Below are positions 29,610 to 38,653 of a stretch of 64,000 bases of DNA, piece by piece; within the stretch, counting starts at the first letter, position 1, and each line of letters opens with the position of its first letter. Below the pieces are notes generated by a model. It saw nothing but the letters and a program-made list of their open reading frames with translations. It was not told where the DNA came from and made no database searches. The position numbers and the translations under genes are program-made. Source of the stretch: Dendrophyllia cribrosa. Lineage: Eukaryota; Cnidaria; Anthozoa; Scleractinia; Dendrophylliidae. Where the stretch lies: NCBI GenBank assembly GCA_024195265.1, contig JAJLRJ010000008.1:22880958-22944957 (forward strand), given 5' to 3'.

Positions 29610-32600
29610 TGTTTTCCTGGGTTTATGTGTTTATTTTGTTTTTGTATCTTTTTGTTTTTGGTGGCAATATTTATTTTCTTTGTTTTTATGTAAATTGGTG
29701 TTTCGGTCATACAAATTACCAGCAGATTCCAAACATTTCTATGTTTTACAATTGCTCTGTCTATAATTATTCATGTTATCCCTTACAACACTGAACTAGT
29801 AATTTGCTCATTAAACGTGAGAGGTTTGTCGGATACTATAAAAAGGCGCGAGACCTTCCGTTGGCTTAGGATGAAGAAATATGCCATTTATTTTCTACAA
29901 GAAACTCATTCCACAAAAGACAAAGAGCACATATGGTCCGCGGAATGGGGGTACTCTACCGTATTCAGCAGTCTTTCTAGCGCTAGCGCAGGAGTATGTG
30001 TGCTTTTTAATAATAATTTTAACCTTCAAATTATGAAATCTTTTTCCGATCCAGAGGGAAGATTCGTCATAGTTGATATCAAATCAGAAGAGAAAATCTT
30101 AACCTTGGTAAATATATATGCACCGAATGAAGACAAGCCTATGTTCTTTCAAAGCGTCCTTAATCAACTTCTCTGTTTTGACTGCAGTGACATAGTTTTT
30201 GGAGGAGACTTTAACCTAGTGCTTGATGTCCAAAAAGACAAAAAGGGCGGAAGACCGGTAACCCATAATAACTCGTTAAAAGAGATCAAATACATCTCCA
30301 ATTTATTGGATCTCATAGACATTTGGCGCTGTCTTAATCCAGAAGCTAAAAGATTTACCTGGAGAAGAAGAAAACCTGACATACATTGCCGTCTAGACTT
30401 CTTTTTGACAAGCTCTAGTTTAACTACAACTATTATTAATGCAGATATATTACCGGGATACAAAACAGATCATTCTTTAATATCTATACATCTGACATAT
30501 AACGCAAACCCCAGGGGCCCAGGTTTTTGGAAACTGAACACCTCTTTCTTGTTAGATGAAGAATATGTTGGCCTAATTAAGAAAACAATCACTGATGTAG
30601 CAAACGAATATGCGAACAATAATGAGATTGATGCCATCCTATTATGGGACACCATGAAGTTGCAAATTAGGTCCAGCTCTTTAAACTACGCAAGAAAAAA
30701 GAAAGCTAAAATGAAATCACTTGAGATAAACCTTGAATCTGAAATATTATCTCTCCAAAAAAAGTTAGAAGAAAACAATCTCTCTGAAAATGAGAAAATT
30801 CAGATCTATAGCGAAATAGATGTTAAGATTCTACAAAATGAAGAAATCGCAAAATATAAAACGCGAGGGGCGATCCTTAGATCTAAATCTCGATGGTATA
30901 ATGAAGGAGAAAAAAATACAAAATACTTCCTAAACTTGGAAAAGCGACACTTTAATAAAAAAACCATCAAACACCTGACATTAGCAAATGATAATGTTGT
31001 CAATACCGATGGCGAGATATTAGAAGAAGCAAAATCCTTCTATCGGAATCTTTACTCGTCGACTTATACGCATTCTAATATTGCGGAAGAAATGTTATTT
31101 TTCCCAGAAGGAAATACTATTAATCTAAATGAGCAAGAGAAAATACAGTGTGAAGGCTTTCTGACTGCCTCCGAATGCTTAGAAAGTTTGAAATCCATGG
31201 AACCCAATAAGAGCCCAGGAAGTGATGGCCTCCCAGCTGAATTCTATAAAGTTTTCTGGAGTGACATTGATCAGTACTTACTAAATGCCTTGAATTGCGC
31301 ATATTCAAAAGGTCTCTTATCGATTACTCAAAGAAGAGGATTAATTACTCTTATACCTAAAAAGAATAAACCTGCCAATCTCATTAAAAATTGGAGGCCT
31401 ATCACTTTGCTTAACTGCGATTACAAAATAGCGGCCAAATCCATAGCAAATAGAATACGAAAGGTCCTGCCAAAAATAATTAACAATGATCAAACTGGTT
31501 TTCTAAAAGGCCGATTTATCGGAGAAAACATCAGACTCGTCGATAGCATTATAAATTACACGAATATAAAAAAAATACCGGGTCTCTTACTTTTTGTTGA
31601 CTTTGAAAAAGCCTTTGATAGTATTGAATGGTCTTTTATAGAAAAAACACTGAAGTACTATAACTTTGGAACTTTTCTGATTTCTTGGGTAAAGGTTTTT
31701 TATACTAATATCAGCAGCTGTGTTCTGAACAACGGCTGGTCTTCGGACTTTTTCAACTTAGATCGTGGTGTGAGACAGGGATGCCCGCTATCCCCATATT
31801 TATTTATTTTATGCGCTGAAATACTAGGTAATGCAGTGAGAAATGATAAGGAGGTCCGTGGAATAAAAATTCTCGACACTGAGTGTAAGTTATCCCAATA
31901 CGCAGATGACACGACTATGATTCTAGATGGCTCTGAATCCTCCTTTTCAAGATCTTTGTACTTACTCGATGCCTTTGCCTCCATATCTGGTTTGAAAGTT
32001 AACTATGACAAAACTGAAGCCCTCTGGATCGGCGCCCTTAAAAGTTCTAACTTTACCTTTTGTTCAAGCAAACCTATAATTTGGGCTGATGAGAAGGTCT
32101 TTGCTTTGGGAGTTTGGTTCTCTACTTCAGAAGACCGCTCCCTAGATTTAAACTTTATTGAGAAAATTGAAAAAATAAAGAGTATATTAGATAATTGGTC
32201 GGCCAGAAGACTAACCCTCTTGGGTAAAATTACAATTATAAAAACCTTAGCCGTATCACAAATCGTCTACATATTGTCATCTCTTCCAACACCTCCTGAC
32301 ATAATCAAGAAAATCAACTCCATATTATATGATTTCCTTTGGGACAATAAGGGCGATAAAATCAAAAGAACGACAATAATAAATAATTATGAGAATGGAG
32401 GGCTTAAGATGTTAGATATTCAAAGCTTTAACGAAGCTTTGAAAATGAAATGGATTCAAGGATATCTAAATGAAGAAAATAAAGGGAAGTGGAAACTCTT
32501 TTTTGAACATTACTTAGAGAAATATGGCGGTAAACTATTGTTTCGAAGTAATTTAAAACAACAAGATACTACACTGCTCAATCTCAAGGACCCGTTCTTG

Positions 32601-33764
32601 AATGAAATCATACAGCATTGGACCAAATTCAACTACAGAGATGAGAATCTAGATTTTGCATCCACATGTATATGGTATAACTCTCACATTAGAATAGAAA
32701 ACCGTCCATTCTTTTACAAATCATGGTTGAGTACGGGAATAAAGGAGATTAGAGATTTGTTAGGTAATGACCAGAAGTTTCTAACCTACAATGCCTTTAT
32801 TGATAAATACAGAATCAAAACCAATTATCTCGAATATTACAAAGTGATATCAGCCGTAGTTCATTACAAGAAGATATACTTTACGGCCTGCAACAATGTA
32901 ACTCCAAAGGACCAAGTTGACAACCTTCTGTCTTATACCAAAGTCTCCAAAAAAATATATGAACAATTAATAAATAACAAAGCTTCTATGCCATCTAGGA
33001 GTCAGGGTAAGTGGTTGGAAGAGAGAGACTTATTTTGTAATTCTAATATAACAGTAAATTGGAAAAGCACGTACTGTCTGCCATTTCTGTGTACAAGGGA
33101 GTCAAAGCTCAGGGTCTTCCAATTTAAATTTCTTCACAGAAAAATCGCTACAAATGATTTTTTGTACAAGATAGGCATTAAACAAAGAGATTCCTGCTCC
33201 TTCTGCGAGGGAGAAAAAGAAACCCTTATTCATCTATTTTGGAACTGCAAACATACACAAGATTTCTGGAAGAGCATCTTCGAGTGGATTTCCCAAAACG
33301 TTAAGGATTTAGAAAATGTTACTCCTTCTTTGTCTCTTTGTTTTGGTCTTATTGACAACACAAAAGATTTTCTCCTTCATCATTTACTCCTTATATCTAG
33401 ACACTATATATACACCTGCAAACTTGGAAACAAGCTTCCTAAGCTGCAAGTGTATATACAACTAGTTATAAACTCAATGGAAATAGAAGAACAAATTGCA
33501 TGTTATAATAATGATCCAAAGCCTTTTGCACAGAAATGGTCTCGCCTTAATTTTCAGATTAACCTCTCACGAAATACATAATACATTATATTAACAATAT
33601 CTACAAATATACAATATATAAGCAATGTAAAACATAGAATGCTCTAACTGCATACTAAATTACTCTGTATGACCTTTTGTGTATGTTTTGTGTGTATTAT
33701 ATTGTATCGTATAGCACTATATGTATGTATCACTATATGAAGATTAATTTAAAAAAAAAAAAAA
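29610..33764 (+). mobile_element. L1/Tx1-type non-LTR retrotransposon with intact ORF2
   Basis: Insertion is marked by the 11-bp duplication AAGTACAGTGA (29599-29609 and 33765-33775), a poly-A tail at about 33751-33766, and continuation of the Crypton relic on both sides. No ORF1 precedes ORF2: only about 200 bp of T-rich sequence lies upstream, so the copy is 5'-truncated. The 3' UTR (33582-33750) is AT-rich. Low divergence and an uninterrupted ORF2 of more than 1,250 codons point to a young insertion. Confidence 0.92.
29817..33581 (+). CDS. LINE ORF2: AP endonuclease, reverse transcriptase, C-terminal knuckle
   Basis: The ORF has 1254 codons. The AP-like endonuclease occupies about residues 1-230 (SLNVRGL just upstream, FLQETHS, VNIYAPN, FGGDFNLVLD, then the KTDHSLI end motif). 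The linker (GEKNTKYFLNLEKRH) leads to the RT with NKSPGSDGLPAEFY, LLFVDFEKAFDSIEW (motif A), GVRQGCPLSPYLFILC and LSQYADDTTMILDG (catalytic ADD). A Cys-rich CSFCEGEKETLIHLFWNC segment lies near the C-terminus. ORF2 nicks target DNA and primes reverse transcription from it. The endonuclease motif begins upstream of the first in-frame ATG (29871), while the frame is open back to 29694, so the natural start has been lost. Clade assignment to L1/Tx1 is by motif style. Confidence 0.93.
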   Translation: MRGLSDTIKRRETFRWLRMKKYAIYFLQETHSTKDKEHIWSAEWGYSTVFSSLSSASAGVCVLFNNNFNLQIMKSFSDPEGRFVIVDIKSEEKILTLVNIYAPNEDKPMFFQSVLNQLLCFDCSDIVFGGDFNLVLDVQKDKKGGRPVTHNNSLKEIKYISNLLDLIDIWRCLNPEAKRFTWRRRKPDIHCRLDFFLTSSSLTTTIINADILPGYKTDHSLISIHLTYNANPRGPGFWKLNTSFLLDEEYVGLIKKTITDVANEYANNNEIDAILLWDTMKLQIRSSSLNYARKKKAKMKSLEINLESEILSLQKKLEENNLSENEKIQIYSEIDVKILQNEEIAKYKTRGAILRSKSRWYNEGEKNTKYFLNLEKRHFNKKTIKHLTLANDNVVNTDGEILEEAKSFYRNLYSSTYTHSNIAEEMLFFPEGNTINLNEQEKIQCEGFLTASECLESLKSMEPNKSPGSDGLPAEFYKVFWSDIDQYLLNALNCAYSKGLLSITQRRGLITLIPKKNKPANLIKNWRPITLLNCDYKIAAKSIANRIRKVLPKIINNDQTGFLKGRFIGENIRLVDSIINYTNIKKIPGLLLFVDFEKAFDSIEWSFIEKTLKYYNFGTFLISWVKVFYTNISSCVLNNGWSSDFFNLDRGVRQGCPLSPYLFILCAEILGNAVRNDKEVRGIKILDTECKLSQYADDTTMILDGSESSFSRSLYLLDAFASISGLKVNYDKTEALWIGALKSSNFTFCSSKPIIWADEKVFALGVWFSTSEDRSLDLNFIEKIEKIKSILDNWSARRLTLLGKITIIKTLAVSQIVYILSSLPTPPDIIKKINSILYDFLWDNKGDKIKRTTIINNYENGGLKMLDIQSFNEALKMKWIQGYLNEENKGKWKLFFEHYLEKYGGKLLFRSNLKQQDTTLLNLKDPFLNEIIQHWTKFNYRDENLDFASTCIWYNSHIRIENRPFFYKSWLSTGIKEIRDLLGNDQKFLTYNAFIDKYRIKTNYLEYYKVISAVVHYKKIYFTACNNVTPKDQVDNLLSYTKVSKKIYEQLINNKASMPSRSQGKWLEERDLFCNSNITVNWKSTYCLPFLCTRESKLRVFQFKFLHRKIATNDFLYKIGIKQRDSCSFCEGEKETLIHLFWNCKHTQDFWKSIFEWISQNVKDLENVTPSLSLCFGLIDNTKDFLLHHLLLISRHYIYTCKLGNKLPKLQVYIQLVINSMEIEEQIACYNNDPKPFAQKWSRLNFQINLSRNT

Positions 33765-33960
33765 AAGTACAGTGAGCAAAAAGAAGAAAAGGGGTTAAAG
33801 GAAAAATCCATTGAGCCAGAAACAAGTGAAGTTTGTATGAGGTGTAAACAAGTTACGATTTATAATAAATTGAGAATATCTTTGTATTTACATATCTCCT
33901 GGAATAGTTTTCTTGTGTACTGTTTATTTATTTTAGAAAGTTTTATCTTCAGTTGTACAT
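33765..33960 (+). pseudogene. Crypton relic, 3' tail after the LINE
   Basis: After the second AAGTACAGTGA copy the reading frame continues with a Lys/Glu-rich tail and a short CMRCKQVT Cys-x-x-Cys segment. It matches the frame that was cut at 29609. It is included because it shows the LINE split one coding region. Confidence 0.6.
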
Positions 33961-34053
33961 TACATAGTGGGATTCCAATTTAAACAAATGTTAGCGTCTT
34001 TTAATAACGAAATCATCAGGGGGGATACTTAAACTTGGTAAAAACGGGCTAAC

Positions 34054-34136
34054 TGCAATATTAAAAATATTGCAGTGTGCACGCTGCAATATTTTTAATA
34101 TTGCAGCGTGCACACTGCAAAAAATATTGCAGTTGG
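34054..34136. repeat. Nested ATATT palindromes
   Basis: Three overlapping hairpin units alternate with GTGTGCACGC-type spacers. CTGCAATATTAAAAATATTGCAG comes first, followed by its mirrored variant and a shorter third unit. The segment lies between short flanking inverted blocks. It could be a foldback element core. Confidence 0.7.
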
Positions 34137-35579
34137 TCTGTTTTAGCACGTTTGGTATTACCCCTGATAATTTCCCTTGCTAACAAAAAGGACCGCCCCC
34201 GTTTTCCTCAGACACTTGGAATCAAAACTCTTAAAAACGCTGCAATCGTTGATATAATGCAGAGAGAGAACAAAAGGATTTGATGAGGATCAGTAATTAT
34301 TTAAAAAGCGTGTCCACTGTGTCAAAAGACTAGAGTACTGTAAAATACAAATCGATGCCTACTTTGTACTTACCGTTGAAAAAAATGGCCGTATATCAGA
34401 GTTTCCCGATGGTTGTTATTGGTTTTACCTAAATCTTGTAACTTAAGCTGGTCTGTGTTTCCGACACTTTTGAAGTGAATGCAGATGTAGCCTTAAAGTG
34501 GCCCTTTCGAAGCCACGAATCTTTCAGTTTATTTTGTCTGGCCCGGGGTCAAAACAACTTTTCGAATTGAAAGTTTTGCTGGAACTATTCCCGCCAATAT
34601 TATAATAAATTTTGAATGAAACTTATAAATTTAATCAAAGTTAACGACAGAAGTGATAATTTAGGAGGCGAGAAACAAATTTATCCCTTTGAAATGTATT
34701 TTTTTCAGTTGAGGTAAAAATGTTGCAATTTGCATAATGTCCAAAAGTAATTTGAAACGTTTCCAGTGACGCATAAACGCAGCGATTTCATAAAACATCT
34801 CGCAATCAGACACACGAAAATATATTTAGTTTTTATTCCTCTGTAACCGAAACACAGAAAAGAAAATTAAATGAAAAAGTAATCGCTTAAAGGTTATTTT
34901 CGCCCGAAAAACATTCACTAGCGCAAGTGAAACTCGCAAGGCACGTGCATTGTTTACATCTTCTCTCGGCGGTGAATTTTTGCACCCGAAGTTTCAGTTG
35001 GCTGTTCTGTTCCTTCAACTTCACGAAATAAAAATTCATGAAAGGCAAACAACCGAAAGAAGTGAAATTAATTGGGATTCCTACCATGCTTTTATTTCTT
35101 CCTTCGCTGTCCACTGTTAACTTCTTATTAAACAAACGCTATGTGTTCGTCTCAGTCTTCTTCATGTTCGTTAATGTTTTAGCGGGTTTCCGTCTTGAAG
35201 GTATCGTAGAATTAATCGCGAGCGTCAAACACTTTCGCAGTGTCTTCTTGAGTAATTTCCTTACGCATATTGAATATGAAGCTCAGTGTTAGATGCAACT
35301 GAGAAAACCGCACAATTTTGCTCAGGCACGAAGCGTTTTGATCATTTTTTCAACGAAACTGAAGGTTATTATTTTGAGAAAGATAAAAAAATAGTTGCAT
35401 AAACTAATCATTTTATACATCCTTGCCCACGTTTCCACTTAATATTAAATGAAATCGCACTAAATAAAACGAAAAACGCCTCGGACGTTTGACCGCGGTG
35501 AAGGTTTGAACAAGCCCATTCCCGTCCTCAGAGTTGAGCAATACTGCACATTTGTGCACGACCACACTGCATTTTTAGA
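34137..35579. other. No gene recognised
   Basis: AT-rich non-coding DNA. Short open frames on both strands show no motif and no continuity. Confidence 0.5.
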
Positions 35580-35990
35580 CAACGTTTACACTAGAGGAGA
35601 TTTTTCCGGATTCATAAATGTTTCCGGATTTATTAAATTTAGGGTATTCGGATTCGCAGGCGTTTATACTAAAGGGTATTCGGATTCCCAACCGTTTACA
35701 CACATCGATAAATCCGAGGACATTCATGCGGGAACGGTTACAAAGCAGGCGAAAAAGTATCCGGATTCGTGGGAACAACTGTTTACACTTCAAAACATTG
35801 CGGATTCACAGTTATCGGATACAAAGTATTCACTTTAGATTTCGGATTCAAAATCTCCGGAGACGCGACCAAACCGGAACGTTTTTATTTCGGATTCACC
35901 CATCTGCGTGTAAACGGCAAAACGAATCCGGTACCAAAATGTTCCGGATTCGTCACGAATCCGGAAAAATCTCGTCTAGTGTAAACGTAG
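35580..35990. mobile_element. MITE-like element with TCCGGATTC-rich interior
   Basis: The ends are inverted: ACGTTTACACTAGAGGAG at about 35581 and its mirror (CTCGTCTAGTGTAAACGT) at about 35971-35988, with AGAC-type outer bases. The interior repeats CGGATTC/GAATCCG motifs many times in both orientations, so it can fold along most of its length. Several open frames cross it but arise from the repetition. Confidence 0.78.
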
Positions 35991-36000
35991 TCTTATACTT

Positions 36001-36130
36001 GGCCGCTACGCCCAAGTAATTACGTTTTCTCGAAAACATGTTGAATTCCATCACGTACGAGTTTCTATATAAGGACAAAGTTTAACATTTGCACGTGCAC
36101 ACAACGTGACTGCTCATACAAAATACAGTC
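36001..36130. repeat. Dispersed repeat copy homologous to 42121-42240
   Basis: It shares ATTACGTTTTCT, TTGAATTCCAT and GACAAAGTTTAACATT-type blocks with the left flank of the large TIR element, and its following sequence resembles the right flank near 45722. It therefore shows the approximate empty site of that element. Confidence 0.6.
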
Positions 36131-36479
36131 GCTACTCGCTTATAGTAATCGCTTGAGGCATACAATTTACCTATACATTAGACCGCGAGCTGTCGCCCTT
36201 TTCTCCTCAGTGCCACGCGCGAGAGCGTACATTTGTAATTATGCAAATTGCTGTAAAAACGAGAAGGGATTGGGGCGAGGGAGGGAAAAGGGCGACAGCG
36301 GAGGTTTCTTACTTCTTTGAATTTGCATTTCAGGGAAACGTAAAACCCTGATTGGTCGGTTGCCTGTCAGTCTGTCAACAAAGTCATCTCAGTCCCATCG
36401 GAATAATTAATATATATAGATAGGCCAAGCCTAACAGCGTCGCACTTTGAACAAGCTTAACTATTAAAGGTGAAACTTA

Positions 36480-37380
36480 ACTAAGGTGAAAGATTGGAAG
36501 CACAAGAATTAAGATTGACGAACGGGCTATTTTCAATTTTAGCAATTCTCAAAAACAGTATTACCCGACCGTCTGTACAGTACATTTAGACCGTACAAAA
36601 GTTCACAAAAACAACTTTTCTCAGTCTAGAATAACTAGTACGACTACTTTCCGAATAAAATACAGTTTGTTTGTCAAAAATTGCCCGAGAAACTGATTTG
36701 GAAATCAAAATTGCAAAAATACACAAACATATTTGCATAAGGCGACGCGAGTGAAGACAGAAAACCTAAGTCTTGTTTTGTTTACATAAAATCGCTTTTT
36801 AATCTATGTAAATGAATGAACAAAGACAAAAAGTTAACGGACAACACAATTTTCTTTCGAAAAATCTTATTCAAATCTCCATTAATTTATGTTTAAAAGC
36901 AGAACACGTACCATTTATAGCGCATCAAGGCAGAGCTGTCCTCGTTGAAATTCAAGATAACAACACGACTTAATTTGAACGTTTCATAAACATGTCTCCA
37001 AAACTAAGAGAACACAAAGGAAAAGTCAATCAAAAATTGATATCAACATAAATTCCCATCGAAAAATGTCATGTTTATTTTACCTTTAAAGCACTGGACT
37101 GCTTGGAAATTCGTTAAAACTCCGCTTCTTCGGTTCTGAAATCCGTAATAAAAACAAGGAATCTCCCCGCATTGCTCCTGCATTGATAATATGAAGTTCC
37201 TCGAAGCAAGATTTTATCCCTGAAAGCTCTTCTTTTTCCACTAAAGCGGCTTCTGAGTATCCCTTAATTAGTATCCCTGTCTTGAGTAGCAAACCGCGAA
37301 AAAATGCAGGGAAATAACGACTTTACTGCTCCGCCTAACACTGCGAAAGACCCAACTTTTTTAAAACTTTAAAAAGTGTT
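36480..37380 (-). repeat. Repeat with small coding-like frame, copy 1 (minus)
   Basis: Homologous in inverted orientation to about 62480-62880. A minus-strand frame (37086-37292) ends in SEPKKRSFNEF and contains YSEAALVEKEEL. The counterpart at 62502 shares YSEAAVVEKKE and PKKRSFKEF. Flanking non-coding blocks (AATTTATGTTGATA, GCAATTCTCAAAAACAGTATTAC) are also shared. Confidence 0.6.
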
Positions 37381-37389
37381 TACCGAGCT

Positions 37390-37520
37390 GACGGCTGTGT
37401 AGCCGCGCGTGTGGCGTTATACGCGGATGTTTTGCGACGTCATACGCGCCCGCGAGCTAGCTAGTCCTGCGCGACGGCGGAGGGCGGCGGGTACACGCGC
37501 GCCCGCGAAACATTCCGCTA
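37390..37520. other. GC-rich, CpG-rich segment
   Basis: Locally high GC with many CpG (GCGACGTCATACGCGCCCGCGAGC and similar) in an otherwise AT-rich region. Candidate promoter-type island, with no confirmed gene attached. Confidence 0.4.
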
Positions 37521-37619
37521 GCCATGACCATGAAAAATGACGGGCATAGGTTCTATGAGTATGGGGTTGCACAGCCGGGCCTTCGGCCCGGCGAGTGCTC
37601 CGCTATGACAAATGTTCCC

Positions 37620-37760
37620 CCGAGGTCCAAACCCTTACCCTTTCATATACCGTTTTTGACAGAAAAGGTACCCCTTTCATATACATTTCATTGAAAATGG
37701 TACCCCTTTCATATACCTTTCGTTGAAAATGGTACCCCTTTCATATAGCCTTTGCGTGCG
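37620..37760. repeat. Minisatellite, units of about 35 bp
   Basis: Units of the type TACCCCTTTCATATAC followed by a TTTCRTTGAAAATGG spacer are repeated at least four times, with degraded copies continuing to about 37945. Confidence 0.75.
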
Positions 37761-37988
37761 TCTGTTTGATATATTTTGAAAGGCCCTTTTTATAATACTT
37801 AAATTGCAGTTTTCCCTACCGTTTTTATGCTTCAACTCGTGTTTTCGCTACCATTTCCTATTCTTCGTAAAATCCCTACCCTTTCACATACTTCAACTCG
37901 TGAAATCCCGACCCTTTCATATACCTTCAACCTCAAAAAGGTACCCCTTTCGGGCGGAGCATCCCCGTATAGCCCATTACAGGGAGTA

Positions 37989-38003
37989 CCCCCCCCCCCC
38001 CCC
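37989..38003. repeat. C homopolymer, 15
   Basis: Run of cytosines upstream of the RecQ-like fragment. Confidence 0.9.
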
Positions 38004-38040
38004 GCCGGGCAAATGTTTTCGCAGGAAGGAGGAGTTGAAA

Positions 38041-38290
38041 CGTGTTTGCGATAAAAAGCCGAGCGGTATTATTCTTAAATCTGAGCAAGAAGAAGCCGTG
38101 TTTTCTATATCTCTTCTGGCTGGAAAATATGTTTTTGCGGTGTTACCGACCGGATTCGGTAAAAACCTAATTTACCAAAGCTTTGTCTTTGCAAGAGAAA
38201 TACGGCTCGACGGATGTTCACCCACAATAATCTGTTGGATGCCAAATCAAACGCTTTTACAAAATAACGGAGGTTTATCAAAGCTCCACT
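38041..38290 (+). pseudogene. RecQ-like helicase fragment
   Basis: The frame carries LKSEQEEAVF...LLAGKYVFAVLPTGFGKNLIYQ, the Q-motif/motif I region of RecQ-family helicases, followed by PTIICWMPNQTLL, a degraded motif Ia. The Walker A serine is replaced by asparagine (GFGKN), and the frame stops within the first helicase lobe. It is a dead fragment, likely from an expanded helicase/transposon family. A C15 homopolymer lies just upstream. Confidence 0.7.
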
Positions 38291-38653
38291 GAGACACACT
38301 ACTCAACTACAGAACTAACTAAGGAGCTAAAAATTATTGCAAGAATTCATGATTTCATTGCAGTGGAATTGTAGACTACGGCTTTTTGAGACACAAGTCT
38401 TGCACATACACACCGCAGACTTTAGAGAGAAATTTAACGATCCTGGTACTTTCAAAGCGATAACAAACTTTAATTTTGAGCCGATAAGTATTTATCTTGC
38501 AACAAGAGTGAGCCAAAGAAACCACAATGTATGAGCTACCGAACAACGGCATAAAGAATATAATAATTCTAACGGCTCTGGACAGCACGAATCCTCCTAT
38601 CAATTTGAGAGATAATCCGCCGAGATCAAAAGGTCAATGTCATCGAAGAGAAC

